64,000 nt of DNA from Verrucosispora sp. NA02020. Its GTDB lineage: Bacteria; Actinomycetota; Actinomycetes; Mycobacteriales; Micromonosporaceae. The stretch spans positions 9,074-73,073 of the forward strand of contig NZ_CP054924.1 in the NCBI RefSeq assembly GCF_013364215.1. The letters are read 5' to 3'. A model generated the notes under the pieces. That model made no database searches. It worked only from the letters and a program-made list of their open reading frames with translations, and had not been told where the DNA came from. Below are positions 1-8,936 of the stretch, piece after piece. Numbering within the stretch: the stretch's first letter is position 1; the number at the start of each line of letters is the position of its first letter. The translations under genes were made by a program, and so were the position numbers.

Positions 1-2
1 TC

Positions 3-1268
3 ACCGGCCGGGTGGACTGGGCCGCGCGGACCTTCACCACGGCGGCGGGGCCCCGGGGCGAGATGGCCCGACTCAACGCGAACCTGGCGGCGCTTCGTAC
101 CCTGCGCACCCTCGAAGCCGAGGACCGACCGGCGACCGCCGAGGAACAGACGGTCTTGGCCCGCTGGTCGGGGTGGGGTGCGGTACCCGGGGTGTTCGAG
201 GGCCGCGTCGACCACCGCGACCACGCCCGGTTCGCGGCGGCCCGGGACCAGCTCCGGCAGGTGCTCGATGAGCGGGAGTACGCGGCGGCCGAGCGCAACA
301 CCCTGAATGCGCACTACACCGACGCCGCGTACGTCCAGGCCATCTGGGACGCCGTCACCGGCCTCGGGTTCCAGGGCGGAGACGTGCTGGAACCCGGCTG
401 CGGGCCGGGCACCTTCATCGGCCTGGCGCCCGACGGCGCCCGGCTGACCGGAGTCGAGGTGGAGCCGGTCACCGCCGGAATCGCCGCCGCGCTCTACCCG
501 CACGCCACCATCCGTACCGAATCGTTCGCGGACACCCGCGCGCCGGCCGGGGCGTTCGACCTGACGATCGGGAACGTGCCGTTCGGCAAGTTCGTGTTGG
601 CCGACCGGCGACACAACCCGGGCAAGCACTCGATCCACAACCACTTCCTGATCAAGAGCCTGCATCTGACCCGGCCCGGTGCCGCCCGCCAGGCCGTGCA
701 CGACACCATCCGGGCCACACCGGCGCTCGCGACCGGCACGGGCACGACCGGCGCCGACGCTGACCGACCCGGCCCCGACCCGGCCGCGCCGCCGCGGGTC
801 GTGCTCACCGACGACGAGATCCGGACCCTGGTGCCGAAGCTCGCGGCAGCGCTCACCCGCGACGAGAGGATCTGGCTCAACCAGGCGACCGCCCGCCTGT
901 GCGCACAGCCTGACCTCCGCGCCGTCGCGCAGACCGACGACCCGGACCGCTTCGCCCAGGTCTTCAGCCCGGCCATCACGGCGCAGCTCGCCGACGCACC
1001 GGCCCGGCTCGCCGAGCTGGCCGCCGCTGGCGACGGCCTGGTCAACGAGCTACGCACCCTCATCCAGCACTACGTCTACACCAAGACCCGGACCGAAACC
1101 GAGTCGCCGGCCAAGCCCGCGCCGGCCGACGATGCGGCGAAAGCCGCAGCGGTGGCGGCACTCGCGTTCCGGTCCACTACCGCCCCCGCAGCAACATCAG
1201 CGTCAGCCAGCACGCCGGCTGCTCGCGGGACTGGCCCGGCTGCCCGCGAGTCTGAGCTCACTCGGTAG
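3..1268 (+). CDS. Truncated N6-DNA methylase-like protein, 5' end outside window
   Basis: The frame is open to the window edge, so the start lies upstream; GTG at 12 is only an internal candidate. Counting from that GTG, residues 126-135 (LEPGCGPGTF) form the SAM-binding motif I and NVPFG at 188-192 is the catalytic motif IV of the adenine methylase domains found in very large plasmid methylase-helicases. Those relatives exceed 1000 residues. Here the methylase stops around residue 223 and an unrelated, alanine-rich tail follows, containing an acidic-helical region (LTDDEIRTLV, then LIQHYVYTKT). No helicase motifs are present. I infer an internally deleted or fused remnant that is unlikely to methylate DNA. 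The methylase assignment is fairly firm; the origin of the tail is unknown. Confidence 0.6.
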   Translation, partial: TGRVDWAARTFTTAAGPRGEMARLNANLAALRTLRTLEAEDRPATAEEQTVLARWSGWGAVPGVFEGRVDHRDHARFAAARDQLRQVLDEREYAAAERNTLNAHYTDAAYVQAIWDAVTGLGFQGGDVLEPGCGPGTFIGLAPDGARLTGVEVEPVTAGIAAALYPHATIRTESFADTRAPAGAFDLTIGNVPFGKFVLADRRHNPGKHSIHNHFLIKSLHLTRPGAARQAVHDTIRATPALATGTGTTGADADRPGPDPAAPPRVVLTDDEIRTLVPKLAAALTRDERIWLNQATARLCAQPDLRAVAQTDDPDRFAQVFSPAITAQLADAPARLAELAAAGDGLVNELRTLIQHYVYTKTRTETESPAKPAPADDAAKAAAVAALAFRSTTAPAATSASASTPAARGTGPAARESELTR

Positions 1269-1341
1269 GACGGTGGGCGAGGCTCCGAAAGACCTCACCG
1301 GACGACGGCGGGGTGGCGGCGGTACGGCACGATGACGCACC

Positions 1342-2823
1342 GTGGCGGAGCGAATCAGCACAGGTCTCGCGGTCCTGGGCGGACTGGGCGTGGTGGCCTT
1401 CGTGATGATGCAGGTGCCGGCAGGTTGGTGGGGCGTTCTGGCGGCGAATTGGCCGATGTTGCTGCTGGCCGCAGCCACCGTGGCGGCGTTGACCATCAGC
1501 GGGGTCTTGCGGTACCGCGACGGCCAATCGGGGCTACAGGTGGCCGAGGCTTCGTCGGCTCCGCTACCTCCGGACCGACCGCTTCGGCCGTTGCCCACAT
1601 GGGTCATTCCGGCAGGGACGGTAGCGGTCGCGGTGATCACCTGGCTGGCGGTGTGGAGGTTGCAGGGTTCGGTGCCGGCCGTGGGCGATCAGGTGGAGCG
1701 GGCGAAGTTGCGGGTCGAGTCCATCCGCACCGGCTTGACCATCGGTGCCGGCGTGACGGCCGCGTTCGCGTTGTTGTTGGCCTTTCGCCGGCAGCAGTTG
1801 GCCGAGCGCACCCAGCAAGCCACGGAGTACGACGCCGGGGAGAAACGGGTCACCGAGTTGTACGTCAAGGCCGCCGACCAACTCGGCGCGACCAAGGCTC
1901 CGGTCCGTCTCGCTGGCCTGTACGCCCTGGAACGCCTTGCCCAGGACAACCCCGCCCACCGGCAGAGCATCGTCGAGGTGATCTGCGCCTACCTGCGCAT
2001 GCCCTACACCCCACCCGACGACCAACCCACCCCGGAACCCGACGACCAGTCCCCCGCAGACGGCCCCGCTCCCGCCGCCGGGCCGACGGACGTCACTGGA
2101 GACAGCGACAAACCCGCCGTGGATCCCCGGGAAGAACGCCAGGTCCGCCTCGCCGCCCAACGCATCCTCGCCCGCCACCTACGACCAACAACCCCCGAAA
2201 AACAACCCGACCCCTTGTACTGGGGCCCAAAGACGACGCTCGACCTTCCCGAAGCCGTCCTCATCGACTTCGACCTCAGGAACTGCCACCTCCACAACGC
2301 CACCTTCAACAAAACCCACTTCACCGGCACCACCCAGTTCGTAGGAGCGACGTTCAGCGGCGACGCCCGGTTCGACGGGGCGACGTTCGCAGAAGATGCC
2401 AATTTCGGCGGGGCGACGTTCAAAGGCGACGCTACATTCATCGAGGCGAGGTTCGGTGGCGAAGCCGAATTCCTCAACGCGACGTTCAGCGGCGACGCCT
2501 GGTTCTTCCGCACGGGGTTCAACAGCAAGGCCGAATTCTTCGAGGCGAAGTTCAGCGGTCACCAAGCTTGGTTCTTCGAAGCGACCTTCAGCGGCAAAGC
2601 CAACTTCATGCACGCGAGGTTCAGCGGCGACGCCTGGTTCGAAGGGGCGACGTTCGCAAAAGATGCCGAGTTCGGCAGGGCGACGTTCAGTGGCATCACC
2701 AGGTTTGTTGGGGCGAGGTTCAGCAGCGACGCCCAGTTCGACATGGCGACGTTCAGTGGCACTACGAGCTTTGGTGGCGCAACTCTTGATGGGAAAAGAT
2801 ACGACGGGCCCGTTACCGAATAG
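1342..2823 (+). CDS. Membrane-anchored pentapeptide-repeat protein
   Basis: A 493-residue protein starting at GTG. Hydrophobic segments lie near residues 8-28, 38-57, 88-108 and 130-147. A conserved helical stretch follows (AADQLGATKAPVRLAGLYAL, about 170-190), of a kind that often precedes pentapeptide repeats in actinobacterial proteins. From about residue 315 to the end there are roughly thirty pentapeptides of the A(T/R)F-x-G type, such as ATFSGD and ARFSGD, predicted to form a right-handed beta helix on the cytoplasmic side. The underlying DNA is correspondingly repetitive. Pentapeptide proteins can mimic DNA or serve as scaffolds, but nothing here fixes a role. It stands alone on the plus strand between the methylase remnant and an opposing HTH-like gene. 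Confidence 0.85.
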   Translation: MAERISTGLAVLGGLGVVAFVMMQVPAGWWGVLAANWPMLLLAAATVAALTISGVLRYRDGQSGLQVAEASSAPLPPDRPLRPLPTWVIPAGTVAVAVITWLAVWRLQGSVPAVGDQVERAKLRVESIRTGLTIGAGVTAAFALLLAFRRQQLAERTQQATEYDAGEKRVTELYVKAADQLGATKAPVRLAGLYALERLAQDNPAHRQSIVEVICAYLRMPYTPPDDQPTPEPDDQSPADGPAPAAGPTDVTGDSDKPAVDPREERQVRLAAQRILARHLRPTTPEKQPDPLYWGPKTTLDLPEAVLIDFDLRNCHLHNATFNKTHFTGTTQFVGATFSGDARFDGATFAEDANFGGATFKGDATFIEARFGGEAEFLNATFSGDAWFFRTGFNSKAEFFEAKFSGHQAWFFEATFSGKANFMHARFSGDAWFEGATFAKDAEFGRATFSGITRFVGARFSSDAQFDMATFSGTTSFGGATLDGKRYDGPVTE

Positions 2824-3131
2824 GTGCGCCGGACTGGCCTCTACAGGGGATCGAAGGGCCGGGTACGCCAGCCGGTGTCACGCCATCCGGCCTAGCATGG
2901 GTGCAGGCCGGCTCGACCCTACTCAAGCACTACCAGACGATGCGTGACGACAGGTTGAAGCCGTAGACCCGGACCGAAGCCCTCGCAGACCTCCGCGCCG
3001 ACGCCCCCTCGCACCCGACGCCGCCGGAGTACCTCCCGACGAGCAGATCCTGGCATGGGCACTGGAGGAGACACCGACACTCCCGAGGGTTACTGAACCA
3101 CCAACCAAGTAGCCCCGAGCGCGACGCCCGA
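2824..3131. other. Intergenic gap without a supported gene
   Basis: About 308 bases lie between the pentapeptide gene and the converging HTH-like gene. Short frames exist on both strands, but none has a good ribosome-binding site or a recognisable motif. No clear terminator or repeat was seen. Confidence 0.5.
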
Positions 3132-3563
3132 TCAGAAGGGCGGCTCCTCGTCGAAGTTGCCACGAGGCGCCGGCGCCGGTGGAGGGCTCGGCTTGGGCGG
3201 CAGCGTCGGCACGTCGCCCTCGTAGTCGTCGAGCACAGCGTTCCAGCGCTTCTTCAGCTCACCCCGCAGCGTCACTTCGGACCAGTTGTCCTCGGGCCAC
3301 CGGTCTTCGTCCGGGCTCCGGTCCGCCAGGGCGCAGAACGCCTGGAGAATGGCATCGACGGTTGCCCAGGTACGCGGCACAACGGCACCAGTCAGCACGC
3401 GGCGGATGGTCTCGGTGCTCGCCGTACCCGGCAGGTCCTCGTTGTCCCGGATCCAGCTTTCGATCTGCCGCAGTGTCGGCCGGCCAGCCTCCCGGTAGTG
3501 CGTGAACAATTCCTCGACGAAGGCGCGGCGAGGACCTTCCGGCAGCCCGTCCTTCGACGGCAT
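3132..3563 (-). CDS. Small HTH-like (XRE-type) protein
   Basis: I chose the ATG at 3563 (MPSKDGLPEG), giving 143 residues; the open frame runs further upstream but that part has poor composition. The N-terminal half (AFVEELFTHYREAGRPTLRQ, then a TASTETIRRVL segment) resembles the short DNA-binding domain common in actinobacteria that opens many STAND and WD40 regulators. The C-terminus is a proline-rich, acidic tail ending EEPPF. No ATPase or sensor domain follows, so this is either a stand-alone binder or a truncated regulator. The family match is by general appearance, not a diagnostic residue. It is divergent from the 66-residue membrane protein at 3770. Confidence 0.6.
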   Translation of the reverse strand: MPSKDGLPEGPRRAFVEELFTHYREAGRPTLRQIESWIRDNEDLPGTASTETIRRVLTGAVVPRTWATVDAILQAFCALADRSPDEDRWPEDNWSEVTLRGELKKRWNAVLDDYEGDVPTLPPKPSPPPAPAPRGNFDEEPPF

Positions 3564-3769
3564 CCTCAACGTTCTCGGCACGCCCGCCCCCCGCTCGGAA
3601 GTCACGCTTTGACAACCAAAGTCTAGGACCCACCACCCACGACTCGCTTTCCCCACATCACGACAACGCTGGAACAACCATGAGCCCAAGTCGACGTCCG
3701 GAGATCAACTGCTCTGAGCAGGCCTAACGATGGATTCATCAGCAAGCTCGACCATCGAAAGGCTGCCCG

Positions 3770-3970
3770 TTGACCACCCTGACCGTCCGCGGCCTCTGGC
3801 TCGCGATCGCCGCCCTAACGGCCGTCCTCGTCGGCGCCACCGCCGGCCTGCTCGCCTGGGCCGGCGGCCTCAACCCGCCCACCGCCGTTTTGACGGGGGG
3901 TGGTGGTTTCGGCGGCACCCTCCTGCTCATCCTCACTGCCGTCCGGTTCACGGTCGGCGAGCCGCAGTGA
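3770..3970 (+). CDS. 66-residue two-segment membrane protein, copy 1
   Basis: It starts at TTG with a ribosome-binding site CGAAAGG about 8 bases upstream. Two hydrophobic helices, near residues 9-31 and 38-58, are separated by a GGLNPPTAVL turn. No known family is recognised. A paralogue of the same length lies at 24749-24949, about 75% identical by eye, and the similarity extends into the upstream leader (AAGCTCGACC-CGAAAGGCT) and the stop region. Retention of the TTG start and leader in both copies argues that this is a real gene carried as a small module. Holin-like, toxin or accessory membrane roles are all possible, and I see nothing that discriminates. Confidence 0.7.
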   Translation: MTTLTVRGLWLAIAALTAVLVGATAGLLAWAGGLNPPTAVLTGGGGFGGTLLLILTAVRFTVGEPQ

Positions 3971-3980
3971 GGCGGGGCCT

Positions 3981-5024
3981 CTACCGGCCCGGCGCTTCGG
4001 CGGCCACACCCGCTGCAGGAGATCGCGACGGCGCCGGTGGCGCCTCAGCCGACCGGCCCGCCGACGTGGCATCGGTGACAGCGACCGCAGTCGACTGAGG
4101 GAATGCCTGGGCCGCGAGCTTCGCCGCGTGCACGTCACGCTCACCGAGCCCGGCTGACATCTGGTCGGCCTCGGGGCGGTCGCCGCGAGCGTCCTCCCCC
4201 CTGTCGCCGCCCGTCTCCCGCCATTCACCGTCAAGGGTGACGGCGGGAGGATCCCCATCGCCCTGGACGGTGCCATCGGCCTGTGCCACTCCGGCACCCT
4301 GCTCGGTGGCGTAGTCGTCGACCACCCGAAACGCATAGGCGGCGGGCGTGTGGGCCCGGTCGACGAAGCCGGGCACCTGCCGCAGCAGGTCGCGCACATC
4401 GTGCCCGGCGCGCTCCAGTTGGTCGAGCTTGTAGGCCAGTGCCGGCCACGCCGCCGAGACAATGACCCGCTCCGCCCGGTCGGCGGTCCACACCTCCCGT
4501 ACGTGCACCGCCATCGCCTCCTGACGCTCCTGGGCGGTCCGGCGTCGCTCGCCGGCGTCACCGGGCCGAGCCTCCGCCGGTCGGTCGACGTCGTCCATGG
4601 CGGCGCGGTCGAGCTGGTCGGACAGCCATGTCTCGTCTACCGGCCGGGCGCCGGCCGGCGGGTCGACGTGGACGCCGCGTTCGGCGAGCCGCACCACGAT
4701 GACCCGCTGGGCGGCCTGGGCACGCGGGTCGACGGCCGCCCACTCGGTGCTGGCCCGCCAGGCCCGTGCGATGTCCTCGGCCGACGCCTGCCGCCACCAC
4801 GACGGCCGGGTCGCCGGCCGCCACACGGTCGCGCTGGCCTGCTGGGCCGCGCGCACCTGGGCGCGGATGCGACGGGCCTGTTCCTCGCCGGCCCGGGCGG
4901 CGCGTTGTAGCTGAGCGATACGGATCTCGATGGCCGCCTGCGCCAGTTGCCCGGCGGCCTGGATCGCGGCGGTGACCGCCGCGGTAGCCCGCTGGTGGAT
5001 CTCGGCCATCTCGTTGTCGGGCAC
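3981..5024 (-). CDS. Mobilisation-associated protein downstream of relaxase
   Basis: The chosen start is GTG at 5024 (VPDNEMAEIHQ), because GAGGAGG overlapping the relaxase stop codon sits 8 bases upstream; this gives 347 residues. It is Ala/Arg/Gln-rich and largely helical. Residues 10-70 look like a coiled coil (IQAAGQLAQAAIEIRIAQLQ), followed by a Trp-containing block and a helical segment that recurs in similar relaxase-linked proteins (ERVIVSAAWPALAYKLDQLE). The last 100 residues are disordered-looking. I do not recognise a named family. Translational coupling to the relaxase suggests a role in relaxosome assembly or substrate delivery, which is inference from position only. Confidence 0.7.
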   Translation of the reverse strand: MPDNEMAEIHQRATAAVTAAIQAAGQLAQAAIEIRIAQLQRAARAGEEQARRIRAQVRAAQQASATVWRPATRPSWWRQASAEDIARAWRASTEWAAVDPRAQAAQRVIVVRLAERGVHVDPPAGARPVDETWLSDQLDRAAMDDVDRPAEARPGDAGERRRTAQERQEAMAVHVREVWTADRAERVIVSAAWPALAYKLDQLERAGHDVRDLLRQVPGFVDRAHTPAAYAFRVVDDYATEQGAGVAQADGTVQGDGDPPAVTLDGEWRETGGDRGEDARGDRPEADQMSAGLGERDVHAAKLAAQAFPQSTAVAVTDATSAGRSAEAPPAPSRSPAAGVAAEAPGR

Positions 5025-5037
5025 TAGCTCGTCCTCC

Positions 5038-6543
5038 TCAACGCTGCGAATCCCGCTCGACGTTCGGGTCGACGCGAGGCCGGACTGGGCCCGGCGCGGT
5101 GTGGATCGGCCGCTGCGGCGACCCGCCCTGGTTCGGCACATGCCCTTGGTCCACCAGCTGGACACCCGACTGGAGCAGGGGCATCAGGTGCGCGGCGGCA
5201 GCAGCAGCGGCCCCGGCGGCGTGGGCCTGTTGCTGCGCGGCACGCAGCTCGGCCAGCGCCACGACCAGCCGGGCCGCCTGGACGACCACGGCGAGCAGGA
5301 CGGCCGCCTCACCACGGTCGCGGGCGTGTCCGGCGACCAGCAGCGCGTCCGCCACGCGACCCAACTCCCCGGCCACCGACGACGCCGCGGGCGCCGGCGC
5401 GCGACGCGGCGGTGCCGCTGCGCGAGCCAGGGCGTCAGCGGCGCGGCTCACCGGACCCCGCCCTGACGGTTCGGTGGCCGCCGCTACCCGGGCCAGCAGT
5501 TCGGCGCTGGCCCGCGCTACCGCTGGCCACTGCGGCGAGTCGGGCGCCACCCCGGCCAGCCGGCCGCTGATCGCCTCCAGCGCGGCAGCCGACGACCGCC
5601 ACACCGCCATTCGGTCCTCACCGCGCAGGCTCGATTCCGCGGAATCCGCCGCCTTCCACTGACCGGCCGACGGCCGCTCCGCCTCGGGCCACCGCTTGCG
5701 GACCTGAGGAAGACTGAGGTCACCGTCCAGGCTGCGCCCGGCGTACCAGGTCGGCTTACCCACCCCGCCCGGCCGCAGCGCGACCGCGTACCCGACCACC
5801 TGGCTCGGGTCCTGCTCGGAGGTCCGCGGGGCGACCAGCAGCCCAGCGCCCTTCATCCGCGCGACCCACTCGGCTTCGCTTCCTGCCCCGGCCAGGGCAG
5901 CCCGGACCTGGCGGCGCAGCAGATCCCGGTCCGGTGCCTGGCCGCTGCGGCGGGCCCGGTCGACCTCCGGCCGGTTCAGCTCCGGCCGCTTCGTCGCCCC
6001 GGCCCGGCCCGGTGTCCACTTGCCCAGTCTGAACTCGTCCTCTAGGAGGTCGGCGACCTGTTGGCTGCGCCGCTTGTCCTGCCGCAGCCACACCGGCGCC
6101 CCGTCCTCGGTGGCGAGGGTGACGACCAGGTGCACGTGGTCGTTGCCCTTGGCCGACAGGCCGTGCCGCACCGCGATCCACCGGCAGCCGGCCCGCTCCC
6201 CGTTGCCGGTGAAGCCCATCTCGGCCACGAACCGGCCGGCGATCCGCGACCAGGTCGCGTCGTCGAGCTGCCCCTCCTGCGCGGGCAGGCTCAGCGAGCA
6301 CTGCCACACGTACTGCTGCACCCCGCGCTCGCCGGCGCCGATCTGCGGCGCGTCCAGCCGGGCCGCCAACTCCTCCAGCGACCACCCGCCACCCTCGCGC
6401 TCGCGGCTCTCGGGGGCGAGCAGCGCCACGTCGTCGTACCCGGCGACCAGGTGCGGGTTGACGTGTTCCTCCGCCTTGCCTGGCCCCCACAGGTACTCCA
6501 GCAGACCACGTACCCGACTGCCGTAGGTCACCTTCGGGATCAT
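5038..6543 (-). CDS. MobA/VirD2-type relaxase
   Basis: A 501-residue relaxase that would nick one strand at oriT and remain covalently attached to the 5' end for transfer. The N-terminal nuclease domain spans about residues 1-200. Tyr7 (VTYGS) is the probable catalytic tyrosine, and H127, H136 and H138 in RHGLSAKGNDHVHLV form the metal-binding histidine triad. The W-x-x-SLSL...EG pattern near 80-91 is typical of the actinobacterial group. The alanine-rich C-terminal half is helical and may bind the transfer channel. The start overlaps the MobC-like stop by ATGA, so the two are translationally coupled. With MobC, a coupling protein and a VirB4 on the same DNA, this is a self-transmissible module rather than a merely mobilisable one. 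Confidence 0.92.
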   Translation of the reverse strand: MIPKVTYGSRVRGLLEYLWGPGKAEEHVNPHLVAGYDDVALLAPESREREGGGWSLEELAARLDAPQIGAGERGVQQYVWQCSLSLPAQEGQLDDATWSRIAGRFVAEMGFTGNGERAGCRWIAVRHGLSAKGNDHVHLVVTLATEDGAPVWLRQDKRRSQQVADLLEDEFRLGKWTPGRAGATKRPELNRPEVDRARRSGQAPDRDLLRRQVRAALAGAGSEAEWVARMKGAGLLVAPRTSEQDPSQVVGYAVALRPGGVGKPTWYAGRSLDGDLSLPQVRKRWPEAERPSAGQWKAADSAESSLRGEDRMAVWRSSAAALEAISGRLAGVAPDSPQWPAVARASAELLARVAAATEPSGRGPVSRAADALARAAAPPRRAPAPAASSVAGELGRVADALLVAGHARDRGEAAVLLAVVVQAARLVVALAELRAAQQQAHAAGAAAAAAAHLMPLLQSGVQLVDQGHVPNQGGSPQRPIHTAPGPVRPRVDPNVERDSQR

Positions 6544-6983
6544 CGACGGCCCGTCTGCACGGCGGCGATCGCGGTCACCAGCTCGTCGACGCGCGCCGCG
6601 ACCCGGGCGAGGTACGCCGATGTTGCGGCCAGGTCCCCGCCCGGCTCCCCGGTGGAGTGCAACCGCGCTACGGCCTGGTTCAGGTTGTGCGCCGCACCCC
6701 GCACCTGCCGGTGAACACCCATCAACTCGACCAGCAACGGTCCCGTCTCCGCGGTGCCAGCCGGTCCGGCCGGGGCCGGAACGAGCGGCGCCGATCCGAC
6801 CTCCGCCAGGTACGCCGAAGTGGCCATCCGGGCCGCCGCCGCATTCGCCTCGACCGCCGCCAACTCCGCCTCGGACAACCGCACCGTCACCCGATGCACC
6901 CGCGGATCGTCGTCGCTGTGAGCCCGCCGCCGACGCTGGCTCGCACCGAACCGGACCACGCCGACCTGCGCCGGATCAGCCAC
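6540..6983 (-). CDS. MobC-like relaxosome accessory protein
   Basis: The preferred start is GTG at 6983, with GGGAGGG about 8 bases upstream; a TTG at 7034 is the alternative. A ribbon-helix-helix-like segment (HRVTVRLSEAELAAVEANAA) is followed by the region usual in MobC proteins (LMGVHRQVRGAAHNLNQA), which helps relaxase melt and bind oriT. The length of about 147 residues is normal for the family. The gene is immediately upstream of the relaxase, overlapping it by 4 bases, and about 60 bases downstream of a perfect inverted repeat at 7043-7061 that is a candidate oriT. The order oriT-mobC-relaxase is the usual one for MOB-P-type systems. Confidence 0.85.
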   Translation of the reverse strand: MADPAQVGVVRFGASQRRRRAHSDDDPRVHRVTVRLSEAELAAVEANAAAARMATSAYLAEVGSAPLVPAPAGPAGTAETGPLLVELMGVHRQVRGAAHNLNQAVARLHSTGEPGGDLAATSAYLARVAARVDELVTAIAAVQTGRR

Positions 6984-7042
6984 GTCGACCACCCTCCCGA
7001 GCGGCGTCGCCCGCCGCGTCTCGGCCGGCCGCAACGCGGCCC

Positions 7043-7061
7043 GTCTGACCAGAAGTCAGAC
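7043..7061. other. Candidate origin of transfer (oriT) inverted repeat
   Basis: A perfect 7-base inverted repeat, GTCTGAC-CAGAA-GTCAGAC, is followed by TTTTACTCC. It lies just upstream of the MobC-like and relaxase genes, the usual site of oriT; the nick would be expected a few bases beyond the repeat. The structure could alternatively be an operator for MobC autoregulation. A terminator is less likely because no plus-strand gene ends here. Confidence 0.5.
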
Positions 7062-7395
7062 TTTTACTCCAACTTGCTCCGACAGAGGAGGCGGGTCGCG
7101 TGCGCGCGACGTAAGTACACGGTCGAGCAGAACGCACCTGACGGCGCGTACCACGAGCCCACCCCGTGGGGGCCAGGAAGCGTAGCCCGTCGCCGCCCAG
7201 CATCAAGGGCGCTTCGCGTCGCTGCGCGATGGTCCTACGGCCCACCCTTGACGCTGGTCGACGCCCTCGGCTGGCACTGATGGTGCACCCACCGGCCCGG
7301 GGAAAGGATGGAAGAGCAGGACCGTGCCGATCGATCTTGGCCGTTAAGGTGGGCGTCCACGCACACCAGATCGGACCATCCTGGGTGAGAAACCT

Positions 7396-7734
7396 ATGGT
7401 CGAACAGACCGCCAAGGCCGTCCGCGCCGAGACGGAACGGGCCGCGTTGGGACTGCTGCGCGAGCGCGCCAACCTGGTCGGCGAGGCGGCCACAGCCCGG
7501 CACGACCGCGACCAACTGGCCGAGTCCCTGCGTGCTGCCAACGCCCGCTACGCCGAGCGCTACGACGCAGCGGTGCAGGGTGGATGGACGCCGGAGGACC
7601 TGGCCAAGCTCGGCTTGGACGCACCAGAGGCTCCCACCGGCCGGCGTCGCCGCTCGCGCCGGCCGGCCTCGACCTCCGGCTCGCAGCAGCATGACGACCA
7701 GGTCGTGCACGCCGACACCGGCGGGCAGGCGTAG
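7396..7734 (+). CDS. Small coiled-coil protein in the transfer region
   Basis: A 112-residue protein. Residues 1-60 are a charged helix (AETERAALGLLRERANLVGE, then AATARHDRDQLAESLRAANA) likely to form a coiled coil. It is followed by a short GWTPEDLAKLGLDAP motif seen in small actinobacterial plasmid proteins, and a basic, disordered tail. It lies in the gap between the oriT/mobC end and the converging peptidase gene, on the opposite strand from both. No enzyme motif is visible. The ribosome-binding site (GGTGAGAAACCT) is weak. A DNA-associated accessory role is possible but not shown. Confidence 0.6.
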   Translation: MVEQTAKAVRAETERAALGLLRERANLVGEAATARHDRDQLAESLRAANARYAERYDAAVQGGWTPEDLAKLGLDAPEAPTGRRRRSRRPASTSGSQQHDDQVVHADTGGQA

Positions 7735-7796
7735 CCGCGACCGACACAGCACGACGGCGGCCATCCTTCCCAGGGTGGCCGCCGTCGTGCTGACGC

Positions 7797-8936
7797 TCAT
7801 GGCCGCGCCCCCAACGGCGCATCCCGGTCTCGCATGAACGGCACCGGGTCGACGGCGTTGCTGCTGTTGGCGTTGTACCGGCCGCCCGGGACGTCGACGT
7901 GCACCTCGAAGTGCAGGTGCGGGCCGGAGGAGCCTCCGCTGTTGCCGACGAACCCGATCACCTCGCCGGCCGCCACGGCGTCGCCGATGGCTACCTCGGG
8001 TCGTCGGATCAGGTGGCAGTAGCGGGTGACGATGTCGCCCGGGTGGCGGATGTCGACGTACCAGCCGCAGCCCCGGGCGCGGGTGTGCCCGTCCCGGTCG
8101 CAGGTGGTGTACCAGTCGCACTTGACCTGCTCGACCACCCCGCCTGAGGCCGCCCGGATCGGGTCACCCCGCACGTCGCTCCGTGACATGTCCACCCCGG
8201 CGTGCAACCGGCCGTTGCGGGGGCCGAACGGGCTACCGACGAAGGCGTGCAACGGCTGCACCCACCCGCCCGGCCCGACCGGCACGGGCCCGAACTCGCC
8301 CATGCCGCAGGGAGCCGTCGGTGCGCCGCCACCGACGTTGCGGATGTCCGGTACGCCGAGCACTGCGGCGGCGAGCAGCTCGGCGTCGTCCTCCCATTTC
8401 TGGTACTCCTCCGGGTAGGCAGAGCGCTGCACCGCCTGCGCGGCGTCCGTCAGCCGCATCCGCTCCCACCCATCGACCCGCGCCAGCGCCTCGTAGAACC
8501 TGTCGGCGGCGTAGCTGGGTGTCATCCGCTCGCGCACTGTCCCCCACCCAGGGCGCTGCTGGAACAACCCGACCGAGTCGTGGTCACGGCCAACACCCTC
8601 ATGCGGGAGCGACAGCGATTCGGGCACGTTGGCGTTGGCCAGGTTGCGTAGCGTGGACTCCTGCATCGCCGTCGCCAGCGCGATCACGTAGCCACGGGCG
8701 GGCATCTGCTGCTCCAGACCGGCCGTGACGATCTCTGCCGCGTTGGCCACCTGGGCGCCGCTCCACCTGCCCACCTCGGGCGCCGCGCCATCCGGCAGCA
8801 ACGGCACCTCGCACGCTGCGGCTTCCGCCTGCTCCTGACCGAACATCAGCACCGGGAGCACCACCGTGCCGCCGCACAACAGCACCACGACGGCCACCAC
8901 CGCGACTGCCAACGCGATCGGTCTGCGGGTCGTCAT
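7797..8936 (-). CDS. Two-domain cell-wall hydrolase with M23 peptidase domain
   Basis: A 379-residue exported protein with an N-terminal membrane anchor at residues 7-33. Residues about 60-180 form a lytic-transglycosylase-like fold: ALATAMQESTLRNL carries the likely catalytic Glu93, and HDSVGLFQQRPGWG is characteristic. Residues about 225-365 are an M23 (LytM) endopeptidase domain with zinc ligands H245 and D249 (HAGVD) and H342 (HLHFE), plus H308 (YCHL). Such bifunctional enzymes open peptidoglycan locally for the transfer channel, the VirB1/TcpG role in Gram-positive conjugation. The gene overlaps the upstream lipoprotein by ATGA. All catalytic residues appear intact. Confidence 0.9.
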   Translation of the reverse strand: MTTRRPIALAVAVVAVVVLLCGGTVVLPVLMFGQEQAEAAACEVPLLPDGAAPEVGRWSGAQVANAAEIVTAGLEQQMPARGYVIALATAMQESTLRNLANANVPESLSLPHEGVGRDHDSVGLFQQRPGWGTVRERMTPSYAADRFYEALARVDGWERMRLTDAAQAVQRSAYPEEYQKWEDDAELLAAAVLGVPDIRNVGGGAPTAPCGMGEFGPVPVGPGGWVQPLHAFVGSPFGPRNGRLHAGVDMSRSDVRGDPIRAASGGVVEQVKCDWYTTCDRDGHTRARGCGWYVDIRHPGDIVTRYCHLIRRPEVAIGDAVAAGEVIGFVGNSGGSSGPHLHFEVHVDVPGGRYNANSSNAVDPVPFMRDRDAPLGARP

